Positions 11,095 to 22,941 of a DNA stretch of 64,000 bases are shown here, piece after piece. Location of the stretch: contig JAXGGA010003393.1 of NCBI GenBank assembly GCA_038373865.1, forward strand, positions 39,535 to 103,534, in the 5' to 3' direction. The stretch's first letter is position 1, and each line of letters starts with the position of its first letter. Both the position numbers and the translations under genes were made by a program. Source of the DNA: Uloborus plumipes (lineage: Eukaryota > Arthropoda > Arachnida > Araneae > Uloboridae). The notes under the pieces were generated by a model that saw only the letters and a program-made list of their open reading frames with translations, searched no databases and was not told where the DNA came from.

Positions 11095-11639
11095 TCCTTT
11101 AACTGTCAAGTTTTTTTTCATGATTTGGCTGCACAAACTGTCAAATTTTTTATTGCAAAAATCAAATGTTTAGTACAAAATAAAATATACTTAGTTGTTA
11201 AAAATTGATATTTTGAAGCACATGGGTAAAATATTTAAAGTTTTGTAGCACATTTGCTTGAGGCGGCTGCCACTCAACATGGCAGTTGTAAAGTTCGCTT
11301 TTAATGAAGCATTATTTTCTAAAAATGAAAAAATATTAATTATTTTCTAAAAAATAAATAAATGAAATAAAATTAAATAAATAAAAATGAATACGCTTCA
11401 GTAATTCAGTCTTGTGTGGTATAACTGGAAACACTTTTCCGAGCACAAACCCGAGAAACAGTCGGGTTTGACAAAGAGATGAAGCCGAAATAAACGTCTC
11501 CCGATATATATTCGGGTATAACAATACGATGCACTCAAAAAAAAAATATATATATTTATACCCCGAGTAATACTCGGGCGTTACATTTTCGAACACCAGT
11601 GCTGTGCCCGAGATTATCTCGGGCATGACAGTTAAAAGG
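11095..11639. mobile_element. TTAA-type element with four CCCGA-N7-TCGGG hairpins
   Basis: It starts after TTAA (11091-11094) with TCCTTTAACTGTCA. It ends TGACAGTTAAAAGG followed by TTGA, so the termini are inverted repeats and the right TTAA carries one change. The right half has four 17-nt palindromes at 11450-11466, 11500-11516, 11562-11578 and 11607-11623, all of the form CCCGA-N7-TCGGG with different loops. The 106-codon minus open frame across them (11336-11656) is a by-product of the repeats. The ends fit the piggyBac superfamily. Confidence 0.6.
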
Positions 11640-11755
11640 TTGAACCATGTAGGCATACTTGATCTGATGCCTCTAAATCAAGTACAATAACTCTTCAGAT
11701 GCTTTGCCGTCCAAAACTACAAGAAGCATTGTATTTATGTTACACAAATTAGTTC

Positions 11756-12003
11756 ATTTAAAGGGGCAAGTGAATAAAGGTTATATGTGATATTTTTTTT
11801 CTAGAAAAAGCTTTTAAAAAAATGCTGTGTTATATTTTGTAAGGAATTTTTTCTCAATGGGTAAAACATGGTCATATTCTTAGTCATCAACATTTCTGTG
11901 AATAAAGGGACTTGATACTAATGGACTTATCACCTTCGTCCATGGTAAAAAGCAAGTTTCAAAAATTGTCACATATCACCCTTTTCCACTTGCCCTTTCA
12001 ATT
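11756..12003. mobile_element. Family B MITE, copy 1
   Basis: A ~248-bp non-coding element with long imperfect terminal inverted repeats (AAAGGGGCAAGTGAATAAAGG on the left, CCACTTGCCCTTTCAATT on the right). Internal text GGTAAAACATGGTCATATTC and CATTTCTGTGA recurs in inverted or direct form at 36124-36387 and 42039-42243. The target duplication is unclear. Confidence 0.65.
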
Positions 12004-12830
12004 TTTTAAAACCATTTTTACAGAACACTTTTTAACTTTTCCACTTTTTCACTTAAAAAAAATAAATAAATAAACAAAAAATAAAGATACCCGAACAATA
12101 TGGAGTCATAAAAAAACTAACAACAGACGTCCGGAGTATGCTTTCTCCATAAAAAGGCATCCATTCGCTGCACCCCCATGTAACCAGTTGTTGTGATGCT
12201 CCAGAAGAGGCATCTCCCGCCAGAAATACATCTCTATCAGTTTGTGTCCTTCCCCCAAAACTCATTTCCTCGCTCCGAGGAATAGGTCCCATATTCTTCC
12301 TCCAGTACCATCACTCAAGAGTACCGCTGCATTGTACAGAAGCGGGGACTGAGCACTTTTATTACCTGTGAGAACATTAAGATAAGAGAGCGACGCGGCT
12401 CGAAAAGTGCGGGAACTTTTGGCGCGCTTTTGCACCTAGGACGCGCCGGCTGCAGAAATGAAATAGATTTTTCAAAGGAACTATTTAACTCCTTCCGAGA
12501 TAACTGGAGGAGTGAGGTACAGGTGGAGATGGTGCCTTTTCGGGCGAGAATACGTGTTGTCTCCGCATTGATGTTGCTTTTTGGGGTGCATCGTTGGTAT
12601 GAATATTACTTTTGAATGAGAAAAAGTGTTTCCGTGCTTTTTATGTCGCTCATCAGAATTGAACTGGAAACGAGACGTCAGCTGTACTCTTTCTGATCAA
12701 GATTTTCAAAAGAATTGCATTATGAAGCTAACTTTTTTTTTTTTTACAGCGAAGTAGGCAATAAATCGGCTTAAATCACTCTAGTGCGATGGGAAAAACG
12801 AAATAAATAATTTACTACTTAAAACAAACA
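12004..12830. other. Low-repeat segment with higher GC; no gene recognised
   Basis: The part 12110-12600 is richer in GC than its surroundings. It carries open frames of 79 codons on the minus strand (12053-12292) and 61 on the plus strand (12430-12615). Neither matches a family I know. It could be host single-copy sequence, such as an untranslated or non-coding exon. Confidence 0.3.
12380..12480. promoter_or_regulatory. CpG-rich patch with E2F-like palindrome
   Basis: TTTTGGCGCGCTTTT (12417-12431) contains overlapping E2F/DP consensus sites (TTTSGCGC) on both strands. It sits in a 100-bp run with about a dozen CG dinucleotides, unusual for this window. Promoter function is inferred only from these motifs. 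Confidence 0.3.
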
Positions 12831-13133
12831 CTGCCCATCCGTGAAAACCACGCCTAGCACTCGCTAACCATTCCACTTAAAAATGGGTGATGGGTTATGA
12901 GTGGGAACTTTCCGAAGTTTTCAATTCAAAACTTGCATTTGCAGTCCTTTTAACACATTGAACTAAACTGTATTTTAAACTAGCATCGTTCTACGTTGTT
13001 TGATACGGCTTAAAATGCTTCTTATTACTTTTCTCTTTATTGGTATATTACCTATCACCCCTATTTTAGTAAGATCAGGGAGTACCTGACGCATGTGTAA
13101 ATACGCGGAAGGTTTTACCTAAGAAAATCACAG
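12831..13133 (+). mobile_element. TA-flanked MITE, family A copy 3
   Basis: Near full length (303 bp) and collinear with 186-486, from CTGCCCATCC through GTTTGATACGGCT and ATTTTAGTAAGATCA to ...ATCACAG. TA follows at 13134-13135, while the left flank is CA. Its right terminus (TTACCTAAGAAAATCACAG) is intact and helps define the family's end. Confidence 0.75.
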
Positions 13134-13898
13134 TATTAATGTGTGACGGCTTCTTCCAGCAATGAAAGCTGTTATTCTATCTGGCATACTGTCAGCTTAA
13201 CCCTTTCAAGTGCATGGCCATATGTGTCCAAATATTTTATTTTATATATTATCATGTACAAATAATTTATAAATTAATTTTTTTCCATGTTATTGAGGCA
13301 TCGAAATCTTAATGTTAGTTAAAAAAAAAAAGTACGGTAATTTGACTTCAAAAACATCGCAAATTAAATACATCTGCATTCATATTGCAAACCGTCTACT
13401 TTTATCTAACGTAAGATTGCTTTTTTACTTTTTGATTAAAGATTAAGTAATATCGTTACATATCTAAATATTTTTGAGTAAAAGAAGATAACAATTAAAA
13501 TCTAAATATAACTATACTATTGAGTCTTCAATGGACTATCTGGACACATAAATCCCAATCATTTACACAAAAATGTACAATCTACTGCACTGCATTTCAC
13601 AACACTTTACAAACTTGTGATTTACATTAAGAACTATATTTCTGTTTAACGTTTCTATTTAAAAAGTAACTGCTTCCAACCGCTCTTAGAGCTATTTATG
13701 GAAGTATCAGGCATGAATTTAAAAGTTTAGAAAGCGAGCTTCAGTGCGCACAGCAAAACCTCGTTAATACTATTGAATCATTTCACAAAAAGCAACAAAC
13801 TGGAATTTAAAACTACAAAATCTTGATGGCCACTGCTGAGTCAATCCAGAAATAAGCCGCAATGTGATAGTTAATTCCGTTACCAGGAGCGTCCCGAT

Positions 13899-13919
13899 GG
13901 GAGGTCACTGTGACCTCCC
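13899..13919. promoter_or_regulatory. Perfect 21-bp palindrome with inverted AGGTCA half-sites
   Basis: GGGAGGTCACTGTGACCTCCC is a perfect inverted repeat. Its core AGGTCACTGTGACCT has two AGGTCA nuclear-receptor half-sites with a 3-bp spacer, matching the consensus inverted-repeat-3 element bound by oestrogen-receptor-type nuclear receptors. No adjacent gene is seen, so activity is unknown, and chance or a transposon hairpin are alternatives. Confidence 0.35.
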
Positions 13920-15860
13920 AATAATTTAAGTATTCGGCTCATTTTGCTGACGATTTGGCAATTTAAAGGCAATTAGTCCGTGGGACAGTAAGCCATATCG
14001 TTTAGTTTGGAAGAAATAATTTTGGCACACGAGAAAACAACGGAAGTGTACGAAAAAAATGTTTAGTGTGAAGAATATTAAAAGTTCTGGAATAAAACGC
14101 TGCTCTCAAGTACAAAAAAGTGCCATTAAATAACGAACTATTTCACAAACGCGTAGGTAATTACACCGAATTTTCTTCCGATGAACCAATAGGAGGCGCC
14201 GAAAACGTAAACAAACTTTCGATCGTAATACGCAGTGTTTATTTTATGTAGCTTCTCTAAGTGCAAGAGCAAAGCGTTGTGTATTAACTGTTTTGGTTTG
14301 TCATATGCAGAAATATTTGTTTTATTCTTCGAACTTTGTTACTAAAACGAATTTTTGTTCTAATAGAATGTCAAATTTAATAATAATTTGGCATCACAGC
14401 GTCGTTTTCTAACGTTTGGCAACAAATATTTACACCGTTATGTCTGAGTCATGTGCACTGCGTCGTTTGTGTTTTTTCGTTTGGTTTTTAAAATGCTATC
14501 GTGTTTTTCAACATACATCATTGGATCAAGATTCATTCTTATCACATTATTTTCTAAATATTCTCAAAAATGTGTTGAACTGTGCTGCGGAACTTACATC
14601 GCAGAAAGCAGAAGTATCAACTCCGTCACAGAACATCACAGTAATCACGGCATTTAAAACCGATTTGAATCAACTCAAGATATTTTCTGGAAACACGATC
14701 CTCTTTCATTCTTCTAAAAGTCTTGAAAAATGAGTATGTGCTACAAGTTTTATTATTTTCATATTTAATTTCGTTCACACAGGTTAGTATTCACTTACTT
14801 TTCAAACGATTTACTGCAAAAAGACCCCCGAGTAGAACTGAGTATAAACGGGGGCTAAGCACATTACAATTCAAGCCAAAACTTTTCCCAAATATCAAAG
14901 AACCTGCTTCGAATAAATTTCCGAAATGATAACTAATATTTGAGAGCAAGCAGCTGCCATAGAGCAGAGGAATTGACTTGATTTTTCCCTCAAGGACTCA
15001 ACATCCTATTTTGTGTTCATCGAGAAACCGTAACAAATGTATTTATCCTGTAGAAGATTTACAATGAACAGAAATTTACTTCTTTTAATATTTCCGTTTT
15101 TAATATTCAGTGTTAATAAAAACCTTTTCTATAGAATCTTATCATAAAACCTTACAGGAATAAAACTAAGCATACATTTTTTGAGAAATTGTTGTTTTTC
15201 AAACTGTAATAATAATTTTGTTTTCAGCATCTTTTTTTAATAAGGTAGTATTTAGTTGTACTTTATAAACACAGTTTTTCACATTTTCTGCCTTACAAAC
15301 TGAATAGAAAATCAATGATCCATATTTCTGATATACAAGACGAGTTATCCAAAAAAAAAAAGAAAGAAAAATTGCACCAACCATGGGTTTATTGAAGCTA
15401 TAGTTTATTGAAGCTATAGAAAAAAGTTTTCTGCGAAACTTTGTTTCATAATGAAGGAGCAACTGGTCAACTTTTTATTTCCGCGCGGTTTTTGTGATGC
15501 AACTATTAGAGTTAGTTTTTCTGAAAGGTATTTGCACCAGGAGCACGAATTTGGATGTTGTCACCCCCAAAAATAGTGCAGGGGGCTACTAAAGTTACAA
15601 CAAATGGATTCGCTAAAATTCCCATATCTTCATTATTTCTTGATTTATAACCGGTTTTGAAACCTTAAAATGCTTAATACTACCTTATAAAAATTTGAGG
15701 CATAAAAGTCTCAATTCAAATTGTTGACACGTGTTTCTAAGCTATTAAGAGCTCTTTTTCAATGTAAAAGATGAGAGTTCATGAACGTAAAGTCTGCCGG
15801 CTAAGGATGTTTTTTTCATTGAATAGGGGCTCCTTTTAATTAATTCGGTCATTTGGCCAA

Positions 15861-15890
15861 TCGGGGGGTGGGGGGGGGGTGGGAGGTCCC
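15861..15890 (+). other. G-run, potential G-quadruplex
   Basis: Runs of six, ten and three G separated by single T residues are followed by AGG and a C-run that could pair back. On sequence alone it could form a G-quadruplex or hairpin. Confidence 0.4.
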
Positions 15891-18099
15891 CCCTCCCAAG
15901 TTTTGAAACAAAATGTGAATGCAAATTTGTGTGTATTTACCTTTTTCACAATATGTATTGAATTTGTCCCTTTGCCTTGACCCATCGTTTAGATGGGGGT
16001 TAAACTGCCCCCCGTCCACCTCATTTCTTTGAAAAATTTTGTTGTCTTTTGTCGCTCCCACTTATATGTAAAAAACATTTTTACGTATAAGTGTGTTCTT
16101 TGTTGTTTTCCTATCAAATTTACTTTGAGTATACAAAATTTTATCCCCTTCTCTATACTTTTTTGAATAGGGGCGTGCACAAAGGAGGTGAATACACCTG
16201 TTAGTCTAGAAAAAAGCTTTTTATTTTCGAGCTTTAAATTTTTCTGTCATTTTGTAAAAAAAATCGGTTGGGAATATACACCCTGATGTTAATAAAGCAA
16301 GCCTAAAATTGAAAATCGTTAAATAAGGAGGGAAGTATGTGCAGGGGGTAAAAATTAAGGTGGGGGAGGGCAGCCATTTTTGGCCAGACCAAAATTTCTG
16401 TACACACTCCTGCAGCTCCTGATAAAAATTTGGAAAAAAGGGCCTGTCCATCCCCCCCCCCCCTTCGGTGGAAAAAAATTGATTCTAGTATTCAGCGTAA
16501 AATAAAATTGTCGACCATGTTTCGTCCGTTATTGTATGAAATTCATCCTCTAAATTACCGTCCATAATGAATTTTACAACTCATCAAACCCGTATTTACC
16601 GCAGCAACACCATTGCTTTTACGTGGAAAATCGAGTAGACGAGATTAAAGCGGAGCTCATGTTTACATTTTCCTTGTCTATGATTGGTTCGAGTTGCTGG
16701 ACGATGCAACGATAAAAGAAGCATGTTCCTTCGCAAAGATGATACAGTTCCTCATTTAATTTCAATTTTCGAACTTAACTGCAGCAGTTAGTTCCAGAAC
16801 TTTTTTTCTCGTAATTACTAAGCATAATTTTACGAAAAAGTGGTATTTTCTTTCGTGCCAGAATTTTTACTGCGAAACTTGATTTCTAGCAACAATTCTG
16901 GAGCTGAACCACGGACTAAATATTGCAGCATTGAGATTTGTTTTTTGAATTGTCTTTTTTTAATGTTTTTTCTCACTAAACGTTATACATGTAAGACATG
17001 TGTGTATAATTGTATTTTATCTTTTGGTAAAATTGGAACTTCAGTCGGCAAATTGATAATTTTTCCCCATCTCAAAAATTTTAGTTCGGAGCGCCCCCGT
17101 CCGTTTCATTAATATCTGCAGAGCTGTTTCTTTTCTAGTTGCAAATTGTCGTCAAATAATAGGCTCGTTGTGAAAGAAAATCAAAATTGCTGAGCGCGCA
17201 AAGCTTGCCGGATAGAAAAGATAACGCAGCATAATGACCAACGAAGTGTCACAAACAGTACAAATTCCTCGTTTAAACAGTTGACCTGTCAAATCACAAC
17301 AACGCATCCGATGACGTCAGACTAATGGTGATTGATGATAGGCAGAGAAGCGTGCTAACGTTATTTATTGTCGAAGGACAGCAGTCATTCGCTGTGCAAT
17401 TAGGATCCAGGGTACGATTGGATATCACGTCGAATGAGTTATTATGGTTTTCTGTGGAAGCATTTATCACGCTTAATACTGAATTGCTTCTATTAGAATC
17501 AAAGAAATTTTATATCCGTTTAAACATTTGGTAAAGAAATTTCTATTGTCTACCACAAAACTGGAAAAACAATTTACTAAAGAAGCATATTTTTTTTATT
17601 TTCTTCAAGTTAGAATTGATAAGGCTCTTGAAATGTAATTTTTTTTTCTCAAATAAAACAGTTATCTTGTTGTAGAACAGTGTAGTAATAGATATACGGA
17701 TAAAGATATACGGAGGAAAACAAGTGCCTTCATTTGGGACATCAGTGGGAAGGGGGATCAATTGCCCTCCCCCCTCCTCTCCGTAACTTTGTATCAATTC
17801 AATGTATTTACATATAAATAAACACGTTTTTTGTTGTTTTTTTTTGTTATTATTCAAATTGAGTACATACCATTAACCCCCATTTGGAAAATTCAAAATG
17901 AAAGGCCTGATGAAAACACTATACAGCGTAGATTAACCAGTGAACAAACATCTCCCAGGGACGTATTTTTCAGTAGGCTTTAGGAGTACTTTTCTTAGAC
18001 AACTTGCCTGTAATAACTTCCTTCCAGACCCTTAAAGAAGTAAACGACTGAAACATGGATGAGTTTATTCACTGAAATGATGGATTTTTTCCCCTTTAA

Positions 18100-18507
18100 C
18101 CCTTTAAGCGGTTTGCCCGTACGGTGTACGTGCTACCCGAAATTGGCCTCATCTGGTTTGCCCGTACGGCGTACGGGCATCGATATTTTCAGATTTCCTT
18201 TTCTGGTTTTCTCGAACTGTTCGGAAAATTGTAAACCTCAAAATTCACAGTAAGTGTGAGAGAAATTTTTGCATAATTTGTAAACCATTCATTACTGCAT
18301 GCAGAATGTACTTGAAAAAAGCAAATATTTCGGGATTTTGTGACCGAAATTGTAAAATAAAAAATGTTGTAAAAGCATTAAAACGAAAGAAAAATTTGAA
18401 AATTCTTTATATTCTTATTCTGTTAAGTATGGTACTTAACTATATGCAATAAAAAAATATGCCTTTTTTGGAAGCATTTCTGGTAAAATAATTGACCGCT
18501 TAAAGGG
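18100..18507. mobile_element. 408-bp piggyBac-type MITE
   Basis: Bordered by TTAA on both sides (18096-18099, 18508-18511). Termini CCCTTTAAGCGGT and ACCGCTTAAAGGG are near-perfect inverted repeats. Two palindromes follow the left end: a decayed CCCGTACGGTGTACGTG (near 18117) and an intact GCCCGTACGGCGTACGGGC (near 18160). It is non-coding: the open frame 18059-18253 crosses the boundary and is spurious. Confidence 0.8.
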
Positions 18508-18690
18508 TTAAACACACCAAAAAACGTTTTGCAAATCTGCAGAAGTTATCTAAGTTTTTGAATACTAATCATGCATTTTTTTTAAATCCATTAAATTGCT
18601 TCATTATCAGGTGGCAAATGCTACAGTCTTTAATAATTTCATGATTTTTTTTAATGAAATAGTGCTTAATTTTTCATTCTTTACGTTATA

Positions 18691-20295
18691 GGGTGAATAT
18701 CAGGAAAAGTGCCAACTTGACCATGGAAATTTTCAATTTTTAAAGATACTCAGAAAATAAAATTAATAGGGTATTTCAAATACACATTAGTAACAATTTT
18801 TTTAAAAAATTAGGGGCATGGTCAAGGTGAACATTTACCCCTATTTTTTTTGGGGGGGGGGTTGTCTTTGAGTGTTACCGACATGATGAGAATGCTACCG
18901 ATCTGACAAATATTACAGATTCTACACACTTCTAGTGCACAAAAATAAACACATTCACTCACTACCTTTTATGTTTAAAAAGAAAATAATTCTTACTTAG
19001 AATATAATAATTCTTACAGCCTGAACGCTTTTTTGTATCATAAATAAAGTTAGAGACCAATTAAAAGTTAGTTAAAAATTAAATTAGTGCGACAAAGTTT
19101 TTTTTTTAAACAGATAAATAGGTTAATAGTTAAAAAATCAAAATAAAATAAAATTCTTAATACAATCTTAAAAAATGAACTTAATCCAAGACAGAGTTTG
19201 GCCGGGGGGGGGCAGGGATTTGCACTAAACTGTTCGTAAGTTTTCCATTTTAAAGCAAAATTATATTTTTGGGTGCAGTAGCAACGAACGAAGGTCTGAA
19301 TATTGATGTAATAGAAAAGAGGGTGAAGACGGCAAAAATTTTGTTTAAAAACTCAAATTTTGCGGAAAAATTAATGTTTTTGAAGCACTTAAAAAAACAA
19401 TAAATAAACTGCTTCCAATAATGAAAAATTTGGCGATGCACTTGAAATTATCTTTTTTCTTTAAAACTCAACACAAAACACGAAGCGATTGCGAAAAAAC
19501 ATCGGTAATGCACGCATCCGTTTCGTAACAAATATCTTCTACTTCGGCGCTGCCGACATGACCGCTGCCGACATGACAAATTTCCCGCAATATGATAACT
19601 GATCATCCTTAATTAAAGATTTGAAAATAAAAACGCCTTATTATGCCCATGACGGTAGGTTTCTTTTCCAGTATGCAAAAATAGATTGAAAAATTAATTT
19701 ATTTTGTGTCTTAATTTCCGCTGCCGACATGACACTTCATTTGGTAGAAACAGAAAAGTCAAAATTGAAAAAATCTTACCCGTAATTCAATGCAGCCGAA
19801 GTGAAAATTTTCTATCGGAAACATCACATATTAGAGCTTCACCCAGCGTAATTTTTGGCGCCAAAAAATGTTTTGTCTAGATTTTATCATTACGGAAGTT
19901 GGCTCCCTCGTCAAGTTATGAAAACTAGTGACAAGCAGAAATTGCTTTCTTTTTATCGATCTAAATTCATTTTATCTTTAACACAAGAGTTAATCTTCAT
20001 AGATGAACATAAAACACGTTATTTCCACACGTATTTGTTTCTGCTGCGATGTTTTATAATCCACAGGATATTTTTGAACTTTCCTATTCGAATGTGTGAC
20101 GCGCTGCCGACATGACATTGAGGCAATAAAAAGAGTTCTATTGTCACAAATTAAAGCAAAACCTGAAAATTTTGTCATGGATTGTATGTGCGACGCAGTT
20201 TACTGTATGAGAAAAGAAAAATCTTTGGTTTTTATTTGGATGTGCTCGAGAAATTCATTTGTGACTTAAAGTAGCACTTTTCCTGATATTCACCC
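18691..20295 (+). mobile_element. Motif-bearing TIR element, subfamily 1, copy 1
   Basis: A 1605-bp element with termini GGGTGAATATCAGGAAAAGT and the reverse complement, flanked by a TATA 4-bp target duplication (18687-18690, 20296-20299). It contains six copies of a 14-15 bp motif (GCTGCCGACATGACA and variants) at 18874, 18894, 19549, 19564, 19720 and 20103, some in close pairs. No transposase frame is present; the 86-codon frame 19855-20115 is not conserved as protein in copy 61287-62684. AT-rich 4-bp duplications occur in Sola and a few other DNA-transposon superfamilies; assignment is open. Confidence 0.8.
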
Positions 20296-20570
20296 TATAA
20301 CGTTCTTTTGGAAAATTAATTTTTCCTTTCTCTCGTATTGCCATCGGGAAATTGACGACATGCATTTTGGGGGGAAGTGGGACAATGATGGGAGTTCGGA
20401 ATTCGAGACTTTCTCTCTAAAGTACTTGCTACGTTTTGGCTATTGAAAATAGGCCTACAGAAAGTGTAAAAGAAATCATTTGATCGTTTAACCTTTAACT
20501 GTACATTTGACTTAGTCAGACTTATCAATTATCATTTGGACTCATAAACAAGCGATATATTACAAATATA

Positions 20571-20832
20571 ACACACATTATAATTTACTTTGCTGCAGTT
20601 GTGATTTTCTAGAAGTGAATGAGAGAGAATGCAGGTACTTTTTTTTTTAATTTTATTTCGTACATTTTTTACATACTATTTTTTAACATTCATTTCTTGT
20701 ATTTTATTTCGAAAATCTCTTTCTGCAATCACTTGGAAGGAAAACGAATTTTATTGTGCAACAAACATTATAATTTACTTCGCTGTGATTTTCTAGAAGC
20801 GAATGAGAGAGAATGCAGGTCCTTTTTTTTCT
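20571..20832 (+). repeat. Direct repeat, ~190-bp offset
   Basis: Segments at about 20571-20650 and 20760-20832 share CATTATAATTTACTT, GTGATTTTCTAGAAG and GAATGAGAGAGAATGCAGGT before a T run. Probably a local tandem duplication. Confidence 0.6.
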
Positions 20833-21058
20833 TGTGTTATTTTTTATATTTAAATTATTGGGCTCATATTTTTTAAAGTCATGTTTCATAAACTGTTTCT
20901 GAAAACAGAGTTAACATCTTTCAGAAAAGTACTGCATGGAATTATTGTTACGTATCTTTGCCAAACAACAACTATATGGATTGAAAGAAAAAATCAAACT
21001 TAAAGTGTTAACAGCTGTTGACAAACACATACAAATACTCTCACAGCTACGAAACGTA

Positions 21059-21276
21059 CTGTCTGTTTTCGAACTCTGCGCCCGACAGTCCCGAACGCTT
21101 CCATTTGAAAAAGGGGTGATAGGTTAAGGAGACGCGCTTGCCGGTGCTCTCAGTTTTTATTCGCTTCTTATTTCCTGGTTGAATGTTACTTTGCATTTAC
21201 CCCCTACTTTAGGAGAATCAGAAGAGACCTCAGGCATGCGCAAATGCAAGGAAGGCCGTACGGTAAAATATTACAG
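21059..21276 (+). mobile_element. TA-flanked MITE, family A copy 4, diverged
   Basis: TA at 21057-21058 and 21277-21278 flank CTGTCTGTTTTCG at the left and ATTACAG at the right. Degenerate family landmarks are present: GGGGTGATAGGTTA, the ACTTTAGGAGAATCAGA equivalent of the TTAGTAAGATCA block, and CATGCGCAAATGCAAGGAAGG. It is the most diverged copy in the window. Confidence 0.55.
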
Positions 21277-21278
21277 TA

Positions 21279-22434
21279 TGATTTAGTTTATTTATTTGAA
21301 TATAACTGAAGAAAATACTTCTTTTTAATGACATAAGCAATTCTATTTTGTAAAACTTACTGTTTTATCTGCTACTTTGAAACAAATTATTTTTAAAAAT
21401 ATTTCAGACTTTTCCTACCTTTAAAATGACCTACTTTCAAACAACCAAAAGTCAATAATAATGTGATCTCATATCCACTTTAATTCAATTACGCAACCCT
21501 AACAATGAAGTACCCCACCACTGCTATCTTCTATTCCAATATTTACTAAAGTAACAACATTAATGTAATTCACTTTAAATCTGTTTAAAAAGAATAACGA
21601 TTTAATTACGTTATAAATTCTAAAGCAAGTAAACAGGCATCGCTTCAGCGACTAAGAATCGCATTAGCCACCATTGTTCGAACTTCCTCCCCCCCTCAAA
21701 AGTCCCAATTATTAATTCATCTCTTGAACCAGCTATTTCCCCATAATACATCCCCGGCTAATGAGATTAAACTGCGATAGCTAGAGTACTTGATGAGAAA
21801 AGACAACACTCCAATAGCAACATAATACAAAATCCTCTATGATCGGGGTTACAGCAGATAAGCCTCCAACTAATTTGGGAGCTTCTCTTTAACCGTAACT
21901 TTTCGACCACCCATTTAGGCATTAATAAAATTTAAATTAACCCTGCTATTTATACTTTACTTGGGCTTGAAAAAAGATTTTGTTTTAAAAATGGCTTTTT
22001 TTCCCCTTTCCAAAACTCAGTATTATTCTTTTAGGTGTTTTTGGAGGTATTAGTATTGAGCATTAGTCTTAAAGTCGTATCTGTTATTTCTCTTTTTATT
22101 TTTGAGGGTAAATGTTCAATAAATGTTAGCCTTTTTTTGTACCAATTTTCGTAATTTTGGTCCTAACTTTTGTCTTATTTAGATATTTAAAAATAGCGTG
22201 TCATATAGTAGCTGTTGCTCCATAAGTTTTAATCCAACCAATGCGCTTAGTGCAAAGTCATTTACTGTTACATTTCACAGAATGTTAAAATTGAACCTTT
22301 AAAGATAACACTAAATATTTTGGGTTTCGCTCCAAAACAAATTTTTGTATGTATGTATATATGTATGAATGAAAGATAACATTCACTTAAGCAAGCAATA
22401 GCAAAGAAAACTCACTCTACAAATATAAAAATAC
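21279..22434. other. Unannotated AT-rich DNA
   Basis: No gene or repeat recognised. 21650-21900 has near-average composition and no homopolymers, and may be non-repetitive host sequence. Confidence 0.3.
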
Positions 22435-22627
22435 TATATTTAGTACTATTATTAATATTAAAGGCTAAACTATATAACATGATGATGTATTACAGGTGTT
22501 TCAGCTGGTTGTATGTAACTCTGAATTAAATATTATATTCACGTTCTTTGAAAATATACAAGTAATATATTGAATACTATTATTAATACTAAAGGTTAAA
22601 CTATATTACATGATGATATATTACAAC
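22435..22627 (+). repeat. Direct repeat, ~130-bp offset
   Basis: Two ~60-bp copies (about 22435-22495 and 22566-22627) share ACTATTATTAATA, TAAAGG and TAAACTATAT followed by CATGATGAT and TATTACA. A local duplication of unknown origin. Confidence 0.55.
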
Positions 22628-22941
22628 TGCATGCAAACTTAGCGTATATTCAATGGTTTTGAAAATCTTCTTTTTAGTTTAACTCTAAAAGAGTATTTTT
22701 TTCATTTTTTAAGCTATATTTAGAATTATTTCTTTGCAATGAAGAATCAGCTATATCAGTAACTCATTTAGCTTCTTCTTTTGCAATACTGAAGTTCTCC
22801 TTTGGGAATGCAGAGAGTTTTATTTTTACTTTTTCAATAGATATTTATGAGTGATTTATATTATTTTATTTATATTTATCACTGTTAGTTTTTGTATTTA
22901 ATTGGTTTCTTATTTTTTTTTTCTTTTTGAACATTTATAGT

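Larger units (their letters stand above)
13136..18095. other. Largely unannotated 5-kb stretch
   Basis: No gene recognised. TTAACCCTTTCAAGTGCATGG at 13197 looks like one end of a piggyBac-type element without a partner. G- and C-rich runs at 15550-15600, 15861-15900, 16440-16465 and 17740-17780 break up AT-rich DNA and resemble parts of unidentified repeats. Open frames of up to 105 codons (14416-14733, 17543-17857) show no domain. A CRE TGACGTCA occurs near 17313. Confidence 0.3.

Noticed and set aside
11336..11656. 106-codon minus open frame
   Set aside because: Created by the repeated CCCGA...TCGGG hairpins of a TTAA-type element.
13197..13560. piggyBac-type MITE starting at TTAACCCTTTCAAG
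   Set aside because: No matching right end with TTAA could be found; TGGACACATA near 13535 is only a weak inverse of internal text.
14416..14733. 105-codon open frame
   Set aside because: No recognisable motif and composition typical of chance AT-rich frames.
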